From the NCBI GenBank assembly GCA_020054675.1, contig JAIHAL010000006.1:35140-99139 (forward strand): a stretch of 64,000 bases of DNA. Direction: 5' to 3'. The notes beneath the pieces were generated by a model. That model was given only the letters and a program-made list of their open reading frames with translations, was not told the origin of the DNA and searched no databases. Shown here one piece after another: positions 6,883-15,895 of the stretch. Both the position numbers and the translations under genes were made by a program. The number at the start of each line of letters is the position of its first letter. Position 1 is the stretch's first letter. The DNA is from Oscillospiraceae bacterium. Its GTDB lineage: Bacteria; Bacillota; Clostridia; Oscillospirales; Ruminococcaceae.

Positions 6883-8829
6883 ATGAAGACATCAATCAAA
6901 TCAAGAATTTTAAGAACGGTTTTAATTTCAAGCGTGCTTGTCGGATTTTTAATTTCGGCAATTTCATGCGGGACGCTTTTTAAATTGCTTATTGACAACA
7001 ATGACCAGGATGCATCTTTAATGGCAAAGGCGTACTCTCTTAATGTAAAATACGCAATGGACACAATAAAAGCTCAGATTGAAAATGTTGCAAAAAATGA
7101 ACATATAACCGACCAAACTCTTTCTCTTGAACAGAGGAAAAAAATCCTTGCAGAGGCTGCAAAAGGAACAGTTTTTTCGGATTTTTCAGTTAGTGATGAA
7201 AAGGGGAAAACATATAACAACACAGATATTTCCGAAAGGGAATACTTTAAACAGGCAATGAACGGAAATACCTATATTTCAAGCCCTGTAATAAGAAAAA
7301 CCGACGTAAAGCTTACAATCATGGTTGGGACTCCGCTGTAAAACAATAGTTCAAAAGGAATTGTTTACGGCGCAATAGATTATTCTTTTTTCAGCAATAT
7401 AATTTCAAATATTAAAATGGGGGAAACAGGATACGGCTTTATAATTGACAAAACCGGAACGGTTATTGCACATCCTGATTCCAAGGTGGTTGAAGGATTT
7501 ACAAATTACATAGAAAAGGCAAAAGAGGATGCTTCCTATTCGACATTGTCTTCTTTAATGCAAAAAATGGTCAATGGCGAAAGCGGAAATGGCGTTTATA
7601 AGATAAACGGACAATGGATGTATGTTGCCTATATGCCTGTTGAAGGCGTTGAAGGCTGGTCCATAGGCGTGGTTGTATCATATAATGAGGTTCTTTCGTC
7701 GTTTTGGGTAACTCTTGCGGTTTGCCTTGCCACACTTGTATTTTTAATAGCGCTTACCATTTTGATTTCGATAAAAATGTCAAATTCCATTGCAAAGCCG
7801 GTTAAGGATGCAACCGAAAGGCTTGAAGCGCTTTCGCAAGGTGATTTGAATTCTCCGGTTGAAATTGCAAAAACCAAGGATGAAACTCTTGTGCTGACTA
7901 CCGCACTTTCGGAAACTGTAAATTCGCTTAAATCATTCATAGGAGATATTGAAAACGTGCTTTCCAATATTTCCGACGGAAATTTGCAGGTTGAAACGGG
8001 CACGAATTATGTCGGCGATTTTGCTCCGATAAAGGATTCGCTTGAGAATATACTTTATTCTTTGAGCGAGGTATTTTCCGATATAAATACCGCGGCAAGC
8101 CATGTGAGGGCGGGAGCGGAACAGGTTGCTTCGGGCGCTTCCGTGCTTTCAGAAAGCGCTTCAACTGAGGCAAGCACGATGGAAGAGCTAAGCGCAATGA
8201 TTTCGGAGATTTCAAACAATACCAAGCAGAATGCGAAAAATGCCAAAAAGGCAAGCGCTCTTGCAAAGGAAACCTTTGAACAGGTTGACGAGGGCCATAA
8301 GAGCATGAGTCAAATGCTTGAAGCAATGCAGGACATTAACAATTCTTCCGAACAGATTTCAAGAATAATTAAGGTGATTGATGATATTGCTTTCCAGACC
8401 AACATACTTGCACTTAATGCCGCAGTAGAAGCGGCAAGGGCAGGTGCCGCGGGCAAAGGCTTTGCCGTTGTAGCCGATGAAGTAAGGGCCCTTGCGGAAA
8501 AGAGCGCCGAGGCGGCAAAGGATACTTCAAAGCTTATTGAGGAATCAATTTCAAATGTTCAAACTGGAACTCAGCTTGCCGGAAATACCGCAGGCGCACT
8601 TGATAAAATCGTTGAAATGGTTTCGCAGGTTGAGGAATTCATCAACAGGATTGCAGAGGCCTCTGAGGGACAGGCAAGTGCCGTTGAACAAATCAATTCC
8701 GGCATGGAGCAGATAACCGACGTTATACAAAGGAATTCCGCAACGGCAGAGGAAAGTGCCGCTGCAAGCCAGGAGCTTACCGGACAGGCAAATCTGCTTA
8801 AAGAAAAAATCGACAAATTTAAGATTTAG
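6883..8829 (+). pseudogene. Methyl-accepting chemotaxis protein with one in-frame stop (TAA, 7339-7341)
   Basis: A transmembrane chemoreceptor of about 649 codons in one continuous frame, broken only by TAA at codon 153. Order: ATG 6883 with AGAGGG upstream; membrane helix 1 (about residues 12-34); an extracellular dCache-like sensor; membrane helix 2 (about codons 274-297); HAMP; then a long helical signalling domain with the conserved hairpin DDIAFQTNILALNAAVEAARAG near codons 505-525. Sequence on both sides of the stop reads as normal sensor domain (before it TPL, after it NNSSKGIVYGAIDY), so this is a recent nonsense change, a sequencing error or, less likely, readthrough. No che genes are in the window. 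Confidence 0.85.
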
Positions 8830-8833
8830 CATA

Positions 8834-8867
8834 AAAATCCCGCCATGGATGCCCATGGCGGGATTTT
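8834..8867. terminator. Bidirectional terminator between MCP and Cys-rich gene
   Basis: A perfect 15-bp stem, AAAATCCCGCCATGG (8834-8848) with 8853-8867, around a 4-base loop, with A/T runs on both sides. Confidence 0.85.
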
Positions 8868-8874
8868 ATAGTCG

Positions 8875-9504
8875 TTATCCGTTGTATGGCGCTGTGATTG
8901 TAACATCTTCGGCAGAGCAGGTCTGTACGAATGTGGGGTATCCTGTTCCGTTTGTGATAACGGCAAGACAGTATTCGTTTCTGTAAAGTCTTCCGGAAGC
9001 AAAAATTCCGTTTTCAATCAAGAAGTTTACAGTGGATGTTGGAGGAACCGTTGCAAGATATGCTCTTATTGCGGCTTCACTGCACGGGTCGCATGGCTTC
9101 GGGCAGAGAGGGACGGGAAGATACGTTATGCTGCTAAGGCCGGCTGAGGTCGGAACATAAATTGCGGCAATTGCTCCAAGCGGTATGGCGTGTATAATTT
9201 CTCCTGAGGCATTTTTAAGGGTAAAGACGCCAAAATCGGTTCCCGTTGAAAACAAAGCGGCTGGAATACCGATTAAGGCTGCACCGCTTTTTGTTGTTAC
9301 GGTAACAGAAATTGTTGTTTGGGTTGAAAAAAGTGAAATGAGCTGGATAATAAGGTTTTTAATTTGCGCTATGCAGCAGCTTTCGGGGTCGCGCTGGGGG
9401 ATAGGGCAGCAGCATGGGCAGCAAATTGGCGGACACGGACAATGCTTTGAGAAATCATAAATTACGGTTTCAGGCTCAAAATCTCTGGGAGCTCTTCTGC
9501 GCAT
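8875..9504 (-). CDS. Cys-rich N-terminus, hydrophobic beta-rich protein, function unknown
   Basis: I cannot name a family. The ATG at 9504 is preferred over an upstream in-frame start because AAAGGAGAG lies 6 bases before it, giving 209 residues. Nine Cys fall within residues 22-44 (HCPCPPICCPCCCPIP and ESCC), a helix with QLISLF follows, then a Thr/Val/Ala-rich probably beta domain, and a second Cys group (PLCPKPCDPCSEA). No signal peptide is present. Dense Cys in a Pro-rich setting recalls spore coat or exosporium proteins, but no signature proves it. The leader contains a hairpin (9531-9549) that also acts as terminator for the upstream gene pair. Confidence 0.65.
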   Translation of the reverse strand: MRRRAPRDFEPETVIYDFSKHCPCPPICCPCCCPIPQRDPESCCIAQIKNLIIQLISLFSTQTTISVTVTTKSGAALIGIPAALFSTGTDFGVFTLKNASGEIIHAIPLGAIAAIYVPTSAGLSSITYLPVPLCPKPCDPCSEAAIRAYLATVPPTSTVNFLIENGIFASGRLYRNEYCLAVITNGTGYPTFVQTCSAEDVTITAPYNG

Positions 9505-9520
9505 AATGTTCTCTCCTTTT

Positions 9521-9549
9521 GAAAAATAAACGGCTTTTTGGTTAAGCCG
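9521..9549 (-). terminator. Terminator of the radical SAM pair, in the leader of the Cys-rich gene
   Basis: Minus strand CGGCTT-AACCAAA-AAGCCG (9531-9549), followed by TTTATTTTTC. It lies upstream of the start at 9504, so a transcript entering from upstream would meet it first. Confidence 0.6.
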
Positions 9550-9611
9550 CGGACAAAAAAATGTCTTTTTCGTCATTACATTATATGCATGAGGAGCTTT
9601 AGTGCTACTTG

Positions 9612-10424
9612 TTATTCAATCAATTTTAAATCGGGAGCAGAGCCAAGTTTTTTGCATTCTTCCCAATTTTGAGGGAAAAGCTCTGCAAATTCGGTCATGT
9701 GCTTCCAGTATCTTTTTGGCATCATAGTCATTCTGCATTTGGGGTTGTAACGTTCTTTTATGCCTATCGTGTCATAGAATTTTTTCCAAAGCCGCCTGTA
9801 ATGCAGTTCTTCTTCGTTGGCGCATGGCAGTGAAAGCTCCTCTACTGGAATTATTTGCGCCTCGTACGGCCTGTAAACAAGCGCCATTCGGTTGGTCTTG
9901 TCAAATATCATAAAAGTTTCCTGCGGCAAGCGATTGCAAAAATGGTTTTTCATCAGCGGAAGGATTATGTTTTTTGGCTCAATTACTGAAACTAAAACTC
10001 CGTCATATGATGAAAACCTTACAAAACCGAGGAAAAGGTGAAGCTCCCTTTCAAGGTGGCGGACAGCCTTAAAAAGTTCGTTTACCGTATCATCCGCAAG
10101 CATATTCATCACGCTTTTGCCGTATTTAAAGCCAAGGTGCAGGAATTTTAAAATCAGCAGCTCCTTTTGCTCATGACAGGTGAGGAAAGCCTTGCAGACG
10201 GTTTCATAGGCGCTTTTTGATATTTTTTCCCTGATTCCTTTGCTTACCCTTGCGGCCTTTTCATAGTCGGTTAAAATGTCCTTTATTTCGTAAAAACTCA
10301 TCTGTTCCGGAGAAGCGGTTATTTCCTCCGGAATCTCCCTTTTCTCAAAGCTTTCAAACACACAGCACATCAGTCCGTCAAAGGTGCCATCGTAGCGGTA
10401 GATTACATTTGTCCCGTAAGGCAT
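9612..10424 (-). CDS. TIGR03915/DUF4130-family protein, probable DNA metabolism partner of radical SAM
   Basis: A 270-residue protein with the family's N-terminal IYRYDGTFDGLMCCVFESF and C-terminal ERYNPKCRMTMMPKRYWKHMTEF, by which I recognise it. The family is known mainly by association: it is encoded beside a radical SAM protein and in some bacteria is fused to a uracil-DNA glycosylase-like domain; that domain is absent here. Its start lies inside the end of the upstream radical SAM gene (22-base overlap), so the two are translationally coupled. Biochemical function is not established; a role in DNA modification or repair is inference from fusion partners. Confidence 0.85.
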   Translation of the reverse strand: MPYGTNVIYRYDGTFDGLMCCVFESFEKREIPEEITASPEQMSFYEIKDILTDYEKAARVSKGIREKISKSAYETVCKAFLTCHEQKELLILKFLHLGFKYGKSVMNMLADDTVNELFKAVRHLERELHLFLGFVRFSSYDGVLVSVIEPKNIILPLMKNHFCNRLPQETFMIFDKTNRMALVYRPYEAQIIPVEELSLPCANEEELHYRRLWKKFYDTIGIKERYNPKCRMTMMPKRYWKHMTEFAELFPQNWEECKKLGSAPDLKLIE

Positions 10425-11713
10425 TTTAAATAATCCTCCTTTGATGGCTCAGGATCGAAAAATGAAAGCTGTTTGGTTTGGATGAAATTTCCGTCGACAT
10501 CAAAATTTTTTACGGCGCTTTCGGACATAAGCTCCCTTAATATTGCGCTTTCGGTTATTTTAAGTCCTTGAGCCTTTTTTCCGCCGCATACTATGAAATA
10601 CTGCGCACGCTTTAAAACCACTCCGATTTTTTTAAGGGCGTCAAAATCAAGCGAACGAACCTTTCTTGCCGTTAAAATCCTTCTTGCGGAAGTCACTCCT
10701 ATTCCGGGAACGCGCAAAAGCATTTCATAAGGCGCGGTATTTACTTCCACCGGGAAAAGCTCCATGTGATGGATTGCCCAGTTGCATTTCGGGTCAAGGA
10801 ACGGATTGAAGTTTTGATTTTTTTCATCAAGTATCTCCTTGGCCTCAAAGCCGTAAAACCTTAATAGCCAATCGGCCTGATAAAGCCTGTGTTCCCTTAA
10901 AAGCGGAGGCTTTTCGACCGGCAGAAGCTTCTGGTCGCCAACCGGCACATATGCCGAAAAGAAAACCCTTTTAAGCTTGTATTCGCGGTAAAGTCCCTCC
11001 GTAAGGCGAAGTATCTGGTAATCAGTGTCAGGAGTTGCGCCGATTATCATTTGCGTGCTTTGGCCTGCCGGCGCAAAAGGTTTTGCGCCTCGGTACCGCA
11101 CTATTTCGGTGGAATTTTGCTCTATTTTGGTTGAAATTTGCTTCATAGGCAAAAGTATTGAATGTTTTGATTTGTCCGGTGCAAGTTTTTGCAGACTTTG
11201 CTGGGATGGGAGTTCGATGTTTACGCTCACTCTGTCCGCAAGTGCTCCTATTTGCTTTATAAGTTCATAATCCGCCCCGGGAATTACCTTTGCGTGGATA
11301 TATCCGTTGAATTTGTATTCGTTTCTTAAAAGCGAAAGGGTTTCAATAATCTGCTCGCAGGTATAATCCGGGCTTTGAATTATTCCGGAGCTTAAAAAAA
11401 GTCCCTCAATGTAATTGCGCTTGTAAAAATTTATCGTAATGTCCGCAAGTTCGCGCGGAGCAAATCTTGCTCTTGGAACATCGTTGCTCCTTCGGTTTAC
11501 GCAATATTTGCAGTCGTACATGCAGTAGTTTGTCAGCAGCACTTTCAGCAAAGAAATGCATCTTCCGTCAGAAGCAAAGCTGTGGCATATTCCGCAGGCG
11601 ACCGCATTTCCGATTCCGCCGGGTGAGGATGAACGGTCGATTCCGCTTGAAGTGCAGGCCGCATCAAATTGTGCCGAGCCTGCAAGTATTTGAAGTTTTT
11701 CCAAAGCTTCCAT
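10403..11713 (-). CDS. Putative DNA modification/repair radical SAM protein (TIGR03916 type)
   Basis: A 436-residue radical SAM enzyme. The cluster motif is CMYDCKYC (CxxxCxxC, about residues 68-75), which holds the 4Fe-4S cluster that cleaves S-adenosylmethionine. Extra Cys lie before it (ACGICHSF). Near residues 330-350 is a helix-hairpin-helix, LLRVPGIGVTSARRILTARK, a DNA-binding element found in repair proteins. The next gene is the TIGR03915 partner, overlapping by 22 bases. The reaction is unknown; the HhH motif and partner argue for a DNA substrate. The pair ends at the hairpin at 9521-9549. Confidence 0.88.
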   Translation of the reverse strand: MEALEKLQILAGSAQFDAACTSSGIDRSSSPGGIGNAVACGICHSFASDGRCISLLKVLLTNYCMYDCKYCVNRRSNDVPRARFAPRELADITINFYKRNYIEGLFLSSGIIQSPDYTCEQIIETLSLLRNEYKFNGYIHAKVIPGADYELIKQIGALADRVSVNIELPSQQSLQKLAPDKSKHSILLPMKQISTKIEQNSTEIVRYRGAKPFAPAGQSTQMIIGATPDTDYQILRLTEGLYREYKLKRVFFSAYVPVGDQKLLPVEKPPLLREHRLYQADWLLRFYGFEAKEILDEKNQNFNPFLDPKCNWAIHHMELFPVEVNTAPYEMLLRVPGIGVTSARRILTARKVRSLDFDALKKIGVVLKRAQYFIVCGGKKAQGLKITESAILRELMSESAVKNFDVDGNFIQTKQLSFFDPEPSKEDYLKCLTGQM

Positions 11714-11807
11714 AGTGCAGCATCCTTTTGTTTTATTATACCTATATTATACCGCGAACAAGAGTTCTTGTAAAGGAGTTTGCGAAAATTTGTTCGCAAA
11801 ATTTCAA

Positions 11808-11840
11808 ACAAAAAACCATGCCGTATTTTGGCATGGCTTT
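11808..11840 (-). terminator. Terminator of the prs gene
   Basis: CCATGCC (11816-11822) pairs with GGCATGG (11830-11836). The A-run before it becomes a U-run on the minus strand. Confidence 0.75.
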
Positions 11841-11853
11841 TTTGGGGATGGGT

Positions 11854-12999
11854 TTACTTATTTCTATGCTTTTCAAGTAAGAGTCTTATTTTTTCGTGCG
11901 GGTCAATGATGGTGCTTATGGAAACATCGTGGTTTATTGCCGCAATAAAGTATGCAATGTATTTTGAAACATCAACTTCGTTGAACCATTCACGCTTTTT
12001 AAGCTCATCAGAGCGATAGGTGAGGTTCGTGCCGAAAACTCCGTCTATTATTCCGTCATTGTATGCTTTGTCGAAAGAATCAAGCCCGTTTGTGAAGATG
12101 GAATAGGTCGCATATGCAAAAATCCTTTTTGCCTTGCGCTTTTTAAGCTCATATGCAATGTCAAGCATGGATTCGCCGGATGAAATTATGTCATCGGCAA
12201 TGAAGATGTCCTTGCCCTCTACGGAATTTCCAAGGTATTCGTGGGCCACAATCGGGTTGCGTCCGTTTACAATCCTTGAATAGTCGCGCCTTTTGTAGAA
12301 CATTCCAAGGTCAACGCTAAGCACCGAGGCATAGTACATGTTCCTGTTGATGGCGCCTTCGTCTGGACTTACTATCATAAAGTGCTCCTTGTCTATGTTG
12401 AGGTCCTTTATGTTGTTGAACATGGCTTTAAGCACCTGATAAGCCGGAATTACGTTGTCAAAGCCCATAAGGGGGATTGCGTTGTGCACGCGCGGGTCAT
12501 GGGCATCAAAGGTAACTATGTTTTTAACTCCCATTCTTTCAAGCTCTTGAAGCGCCACTGCGCAGTCAAGAGATTCCCTGTAATTTCTCCTGTGCTGTCT
12601 TCCGCCGTAAAGTATCGGCATGATTACGTTTATCCTGTGTGCTTTTCCGCCGGCGGCCTGAATGATTCTCTTTAAATCCTGGAAGTGGTCGTCTGGGGAC
12701 ATTGCGTTTTCCTTGCCGAAAAGCTCGTATTTGCAGTTGTAGTTGCCAACGTCAACGATTATGAACAAGTCATCTCCGCGCACGGTGGATTTTATTATTC
12801 CTTTTGCGTCGCCGGAAGCAAAGCGGGGACATTGGGCTTCAATTAAGAAGCTTTCTTCTGTTCCTCCGTTTCGCCTTGACCATTCCACAAGGTACTTGTC
12901 GATTTTTTCACCAAGCTCCCTTGCGCTTTCCATAGCAATAATTCCAAGAGGAGCTACTCTTGTTTGAGGGTCAAACTGGACTTCGTTATTGATATTCAT
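11854..12999 (-). CDS. prs: Ribose-phosphate diphosphokinase (PRPP synthetase), long divergent form
   Basis: Makes PRPP from ribose 5-phosphate and ATP for nucleotide, His and Trp synthesis. Motifs seen are a YGGRQHRR catalytic stretch, the metal-binding FDAHDPR-HN block (about residues 168-176), and the PRPP loop IADDIISSGESM, a variant of DDIISTGGT. At 381 residues it is longer than classical bacterial Prs (about 315) and starts with an extra 20-30 residue segment, so it belongs to a divergent branch. It follows potD by 36 bases with no terminator between, and AAAGGGGAAG precedes its ATG, so it is probably co-transcribed with the polyamine transporter. Confidence 0.88.
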   Translation of the reverse strand: MNINNEVQFDPQTRVAPLGIIAMESARELGEKIDKYLVEWSRRNGGTEESFLIEAQCPRFASGDAKGIIKSTVRGDDLFIIVDVGNYNCKYELFGKENAMSPDDHFQDLKRIIQAAGGKAHRINVIMPILYGGRQHRRNYRESLDCAVALQELERMGVKNIVTFDAHDPRVHNAIPLMGFDNVIPAYQVLKAMFNNIKDLNIDKEHFMIVSPDEGAINRNMYYASVLSVDLGMFYKRRDYSRIVNGRNPIVAHEYLGNSVEGKDIFIADDIISSGESMLDIAYELKKRKAKRIFAYATYSIFTNGLDSFDKAYNDGIIDGVFGTNLTYRSDELKKREWFNEVDVSKYIAYFIAAINHDVSISTIIDPHEKIRLLLEKHRNK

Positions 13000-13035
13000 T
13001 TTATTTAATCTTCCCCTTTTATATTTTTATCAGGA

Positions 13036-14244
13036 TTAAAAAGCATCCTGTTTTTTCTTTTTTGCGCGCCGTATGTTGATGTATATCGAAAGCACAACGG
13101 CAAGGATTAAAAATATCAGCATCAGAACCCATGAATTTGACGAACTTGCCTTTACTTCGTTCCAAAGCTGCTTTGTGTATTCATTTGTTCCGTCAGATAA
13201 ATCTTTAAAGGCCTCGGTTTTGTTTTGCAGGTATTCGTCGTCGGGATATTGCAGAGGATTGTTTTTTATTTCATCGTCAAGCAGCTCATAAGCGGCGGTA
13301 TTTGGAGTGGAGTATCCGATGTATGTGCAGTTTGCGTATGCAATTTCAGGCTCGTTGAGGAAATTTATATACATTTCCGCGGCTTCTTTGTGTTGTGCCG
13401 CCGTTGGTATGCAAACTGCATCGACGAATTTGTTTGTTCCTTCTTTCGGTATGCAGTATGAAAGGTCGGGATTTTCCTCCATCATAGTCACGGCATCTCC
13501 CGCATAATATGGAGCAATTGCCGCAGAGCCACCTTCCATTTTGTCAAAAATTTCATCCATGACATAGGACTGCACTATTTTTTTCTGTTCCTTTAAATCT
13601 TCCGCGGCCTTTTGAAGCTCACTTTTATCCTCGGTATTAAGCGAAAATCCGTTTTTTATAAGCGCAATTCCGAAAGCATCGCGCGGATTGTTGAACATAA
13701 GGATGTTTCCTTTGTATTTTTCATCCCAAAGGGCATTCCAGCTGTCAATTTTATCGGCAACCATTTTTGTATTGTAGATAATGCAGACAATTCCCCACAT
13801 GTAAGGCACCGAATATTCATTAGTCGGGTCATATGAAGGGTTTAAAAACTTTTTGTCTATAAGCGAAAAATTTGGGATATTTTCAAAATCAAGCTTTTGG
13901 AGCATATTTTCTTTTATCATGCGCGAAATCATATAGTCGGATGGGATTATCACATCATAATCGGCCCCTCCGCTCATGAGTTTTGCGTAAAGCTCCTCGT
14001 TGGTTGAATAGGTTTTGTAGTTTACCTTTATTCCTGTAAGGGTTTCAAATTCGTTGTTTACGTCAAGGCTTTCATCGGAATTTACCGACATGTATTCGCC
14101 CCAGTTTGCGACATTAAGCGTAAGTCCTTTTCCGTCAAACCTTTTGTAGTCATAATCTTTTGAAACCTCCACAAAAGCGTTTGCTGTCAAAGCAGGAATC
14201 ATGCATGCGGCAGCAAGGCAGGCGGCGAAAGCTTTAAACTTCAT
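13036..14244 (-). CDS. potD: Spermidine/putrescine-binding protein with C-terminal membrane anchor
   Basis: Extracytoplasmic substrate-binding protein of the polyamine ABC importer. The N-terminus is a signal peptide (MKFKAFAACLAAACMIPALTANA) without a clear lipobox. The body has PotD landmarks such as LNVANWGEYM, DYDVIIPSDYMI, VPYMWGIVCI and the NNPRDAFG stretch. Unlike classical lipoprotein PotD, this 402-residue protein ends with a membrane helix (about residues 372-391) and a basic tail RRAKKKKQ, so it is probably anchored by its C-terminus. It is the last pot gene, starting 2 bases after potC. Confidence 0.9.
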   Translation of the reverse strand: MKFKAFAACLAAACMIPALTANAFVEVSKDYDYKRFDGKGLTLNVANWGEYMSVNSDESLDVNNEFETLTGIKVNYKTYSTNEELYAKLMSGGADYDVIIPSDYMISRMIKENMLQKLDFENIPNFSLIDKKFLNPSYDPTNEYSVPYMWGIVCIIYNTKMVADKIDSWNALWDEKYKGNILMFNNPRDAFGIALIKNGFSLNTEDKSELQKAAEDLKEQKKIVQSYVMDEIFDKMEGGSAAIAPYYAGDAVTMMEENPDLSYCIPKEGTNKFVDAVCIPTAAQHKEAAEMYINFLNEPEIAYANCTYIGYSTPNTAAYELLDDEIKNNPLQYPDDEYLQNKTEAFKDLSDGTNEYTKQLWNEVKASSSNSWVLMLIFLILAVVLSIYINIRRAKKKKQDAF

Positions 14245-14246
14245 TA

Positions 14247-15080
14247 TTATAGTTCTCCTTTCGGCAAAAAAGATACGGCGCGGTTGTTTTTTGCCTCCCT
14301 TTTTGCGTTTTTGCCGTCTATTATGTTTTTAATTATAAGAATTCCCAGAACGACAACAAAAATTATCGCCGAAAGGGCATTTATTTCCGGGGATACTTTT
14401 TTTCTTGTCATTGCGGCAATTGTAATCGGAAGCGTTTCAACGCTTGTTCCTGATGTAAAATAGCTTACCACAAAATCATCAATTGAAAATGTCAGAGCCA
14501 TTAAGAATCCGGAGATAATTCCGGGAAAGATTTCCGGAACAGCAACTTTTAGAAAAGCCTGACGCTCGTTGCAGCCCAAGTCCCTTGCCGCTTCAAGCAG
14601 ATAAGGGTTCATTTGCCTTAATTTCGGCATTACGCTGTATATCACATACGGCACGTTAAATGTTATGTGTGCAAGTATTAGCGATACAAAGCCGAATTTA
14701 AAACCAAAAGCATCTGAAAAAATTCTGAAAAGCAGCATAAGGGAAACGCCGGTTATGATTTCCGGATTTATTATTGGTATGTAGGTTATGTTCATTGCAA
14801 TTGCTTTCGGAACTTTTTTCATAAAATGTATCCCTACGGCAGCGGCTGTTCCAAGCAAAGTTGCAAGCACCGAAGAAAATATGGCCACAATTACCGTATT
14901 GAAAAGGGCGGACATGATTTGCCTGTTGTGGAAAAGCTTTATGTACCAGTCAAAAGTAAATCCTGTCCAGTTGGCGCGGCTTTTTGAAACATTGAATGAA
15001 AAAACTATCAGCACAAATATCGGAATATAAAGAAACATGAGTATGAGTGTGATGTATATCTTTGAAAACGGCTTTTTCAT
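14247..15080 (-). CDS. potC: Spermidine/putrescine ABC transporter permease PotC
   Basis: Inner subunit of the polyamine importer, 277 residues with six predicted membrane helices. The cytoplasmic EAA loop is EAARDLGCNERQAFLKVAVPEI (about residues 165-186), which docks on the ATPase PotA. ATG overlaps the potB stop by 4 bases. Partner proteins are PotB and PotA upstream and PotD downstream. Confidence 0.93.
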   Translation of the reverse strand: MKKPFSKIYITLILMFLYIPIFVLIVFSFNVSKSRANWTGFTFDWYIKLFHNRQIMSALFNTVIVAIFSSVLATLLGTAAAVGIHFMKKVPKAIAMNITYIPIINPEIITGVSLMLLFRIFSDAFGFKFGFVSLILAHITFNVPYVIYSVMPKLRQMNPYLLEAARDLGCNERQAFLKVAVPEIFPGIISGFLMALTFSIDDFVVSYFTSGTSVETLPITIAAMTRKKVSPEINALSAIIFVVVLGILIIKNIIDGKNAKREAKNNRAVSFLPKGEL

Positions 15081-15895
15081 ATGGCAATATTCTCCTCGTT
15101 TCCAAATTGATTGAATAAGCTCATCACCAAAAGCACTATGACCATAAGCACCAGCGCCAAAGCGGAGCCAAGGTGAGGATTGTAGGAATTTCCAAGGAAC
15201 TGCTGCTCAATAATGTCGCCAATGAGGTCGTTGCTTCCTCCGCCAAGCATCCTTGAAATGATAAAGGTGGATATTGACGGCACAAAGACCATTGTAACTC
15301 CGGTATAAATTCCTTGAATTGAAAGAGGGATTACAACCTTAAAAATGACTTTAATATAGTTTGCTCCAAGGTCTTGCGCGGCCTCAATAATGCTTTCGTC
15401 GATTTTTGTCATAACGGAATAAAGCGGGAGTATCATAAAGGGAAGATAATTGTAAACCATCCCCAGCACGATTGCCCCCTGATTGTTGAGCATATTGTCA
15501 AAGGGGCCTATGCCGAAGAGTCCCAGAAACTTGTTTATCAGCCCGTTTGATTCAAGCAGCGTCATCCATGCGTATGTCCTTAAAAGGAAATTTATCCACA
15601 TTGGCAAGAGAAGCAGCGTCAAGAGCATCCCCTGCCTGTTGGGCATAAGCCTTGAAATTATAAATGAAACAGGAAACCCGATTATCAGGCAAATTGCGGT
15701 AGAAATTACCGCAAGCCACATTGAGCGCAGCAAAACAGGCACATATTCGGCGGTTATTGCAATGTTTTCTATTGTGAATTTGCCGTCTTTTGTGGTGAAA
15801 GCAAAGCCTATCACAAGGCAAAGGGGAACGACTATGAATATTGCCATCCATATTATGTAAGGAGAGGCAATTAATTTTGTTTTGGTGCTTTCCAT
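15077..15895 (-). CDS. potB: Spermidine/putrescine ABC transporter permease PotB
   Basis: The second permease of the polyamine importer, 272 residues, six membrane helices, EAA loop EAAQDLGANYIKVIFKVVIPLS (about residues 170-190). The start codon touches the last base of potA, and the stop overlaps the potC start, so potA-B-C are tightly coupled. Confidence 0.93.
   Translation of the reverse strand: MESTKTKLIASPYIIWMAIFIVVPLCLVIGFAFTTKDGKFTIENIAITAEYVPVLLRSMWLAVISTAICLIIGFPVSFIISRLMPNRQGMLLTLLLLPMWINFLLRTYAWMTLLESNGLINKFLGLFGIGPFDNMLNNQGAIVLGMVYNYLPFMILPLYSVMTKIDESIIEAAQDLGANYIKVIFKVVIPLSIQGIYTGVTMVFVPSISTFIISRMLGGGSNDLIGDIIEQQFLGNSYNPHLGSALALVLMVIVLLVMSLFNQFGNEENIAI

Noticed and set aside
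7339..7341. Selective recoding of TAA in the chemoreceptor
   Set aside because: TAA is the usual stop elsewhere in the window and no recoding structure was seen, so a mutation or error is preferred.
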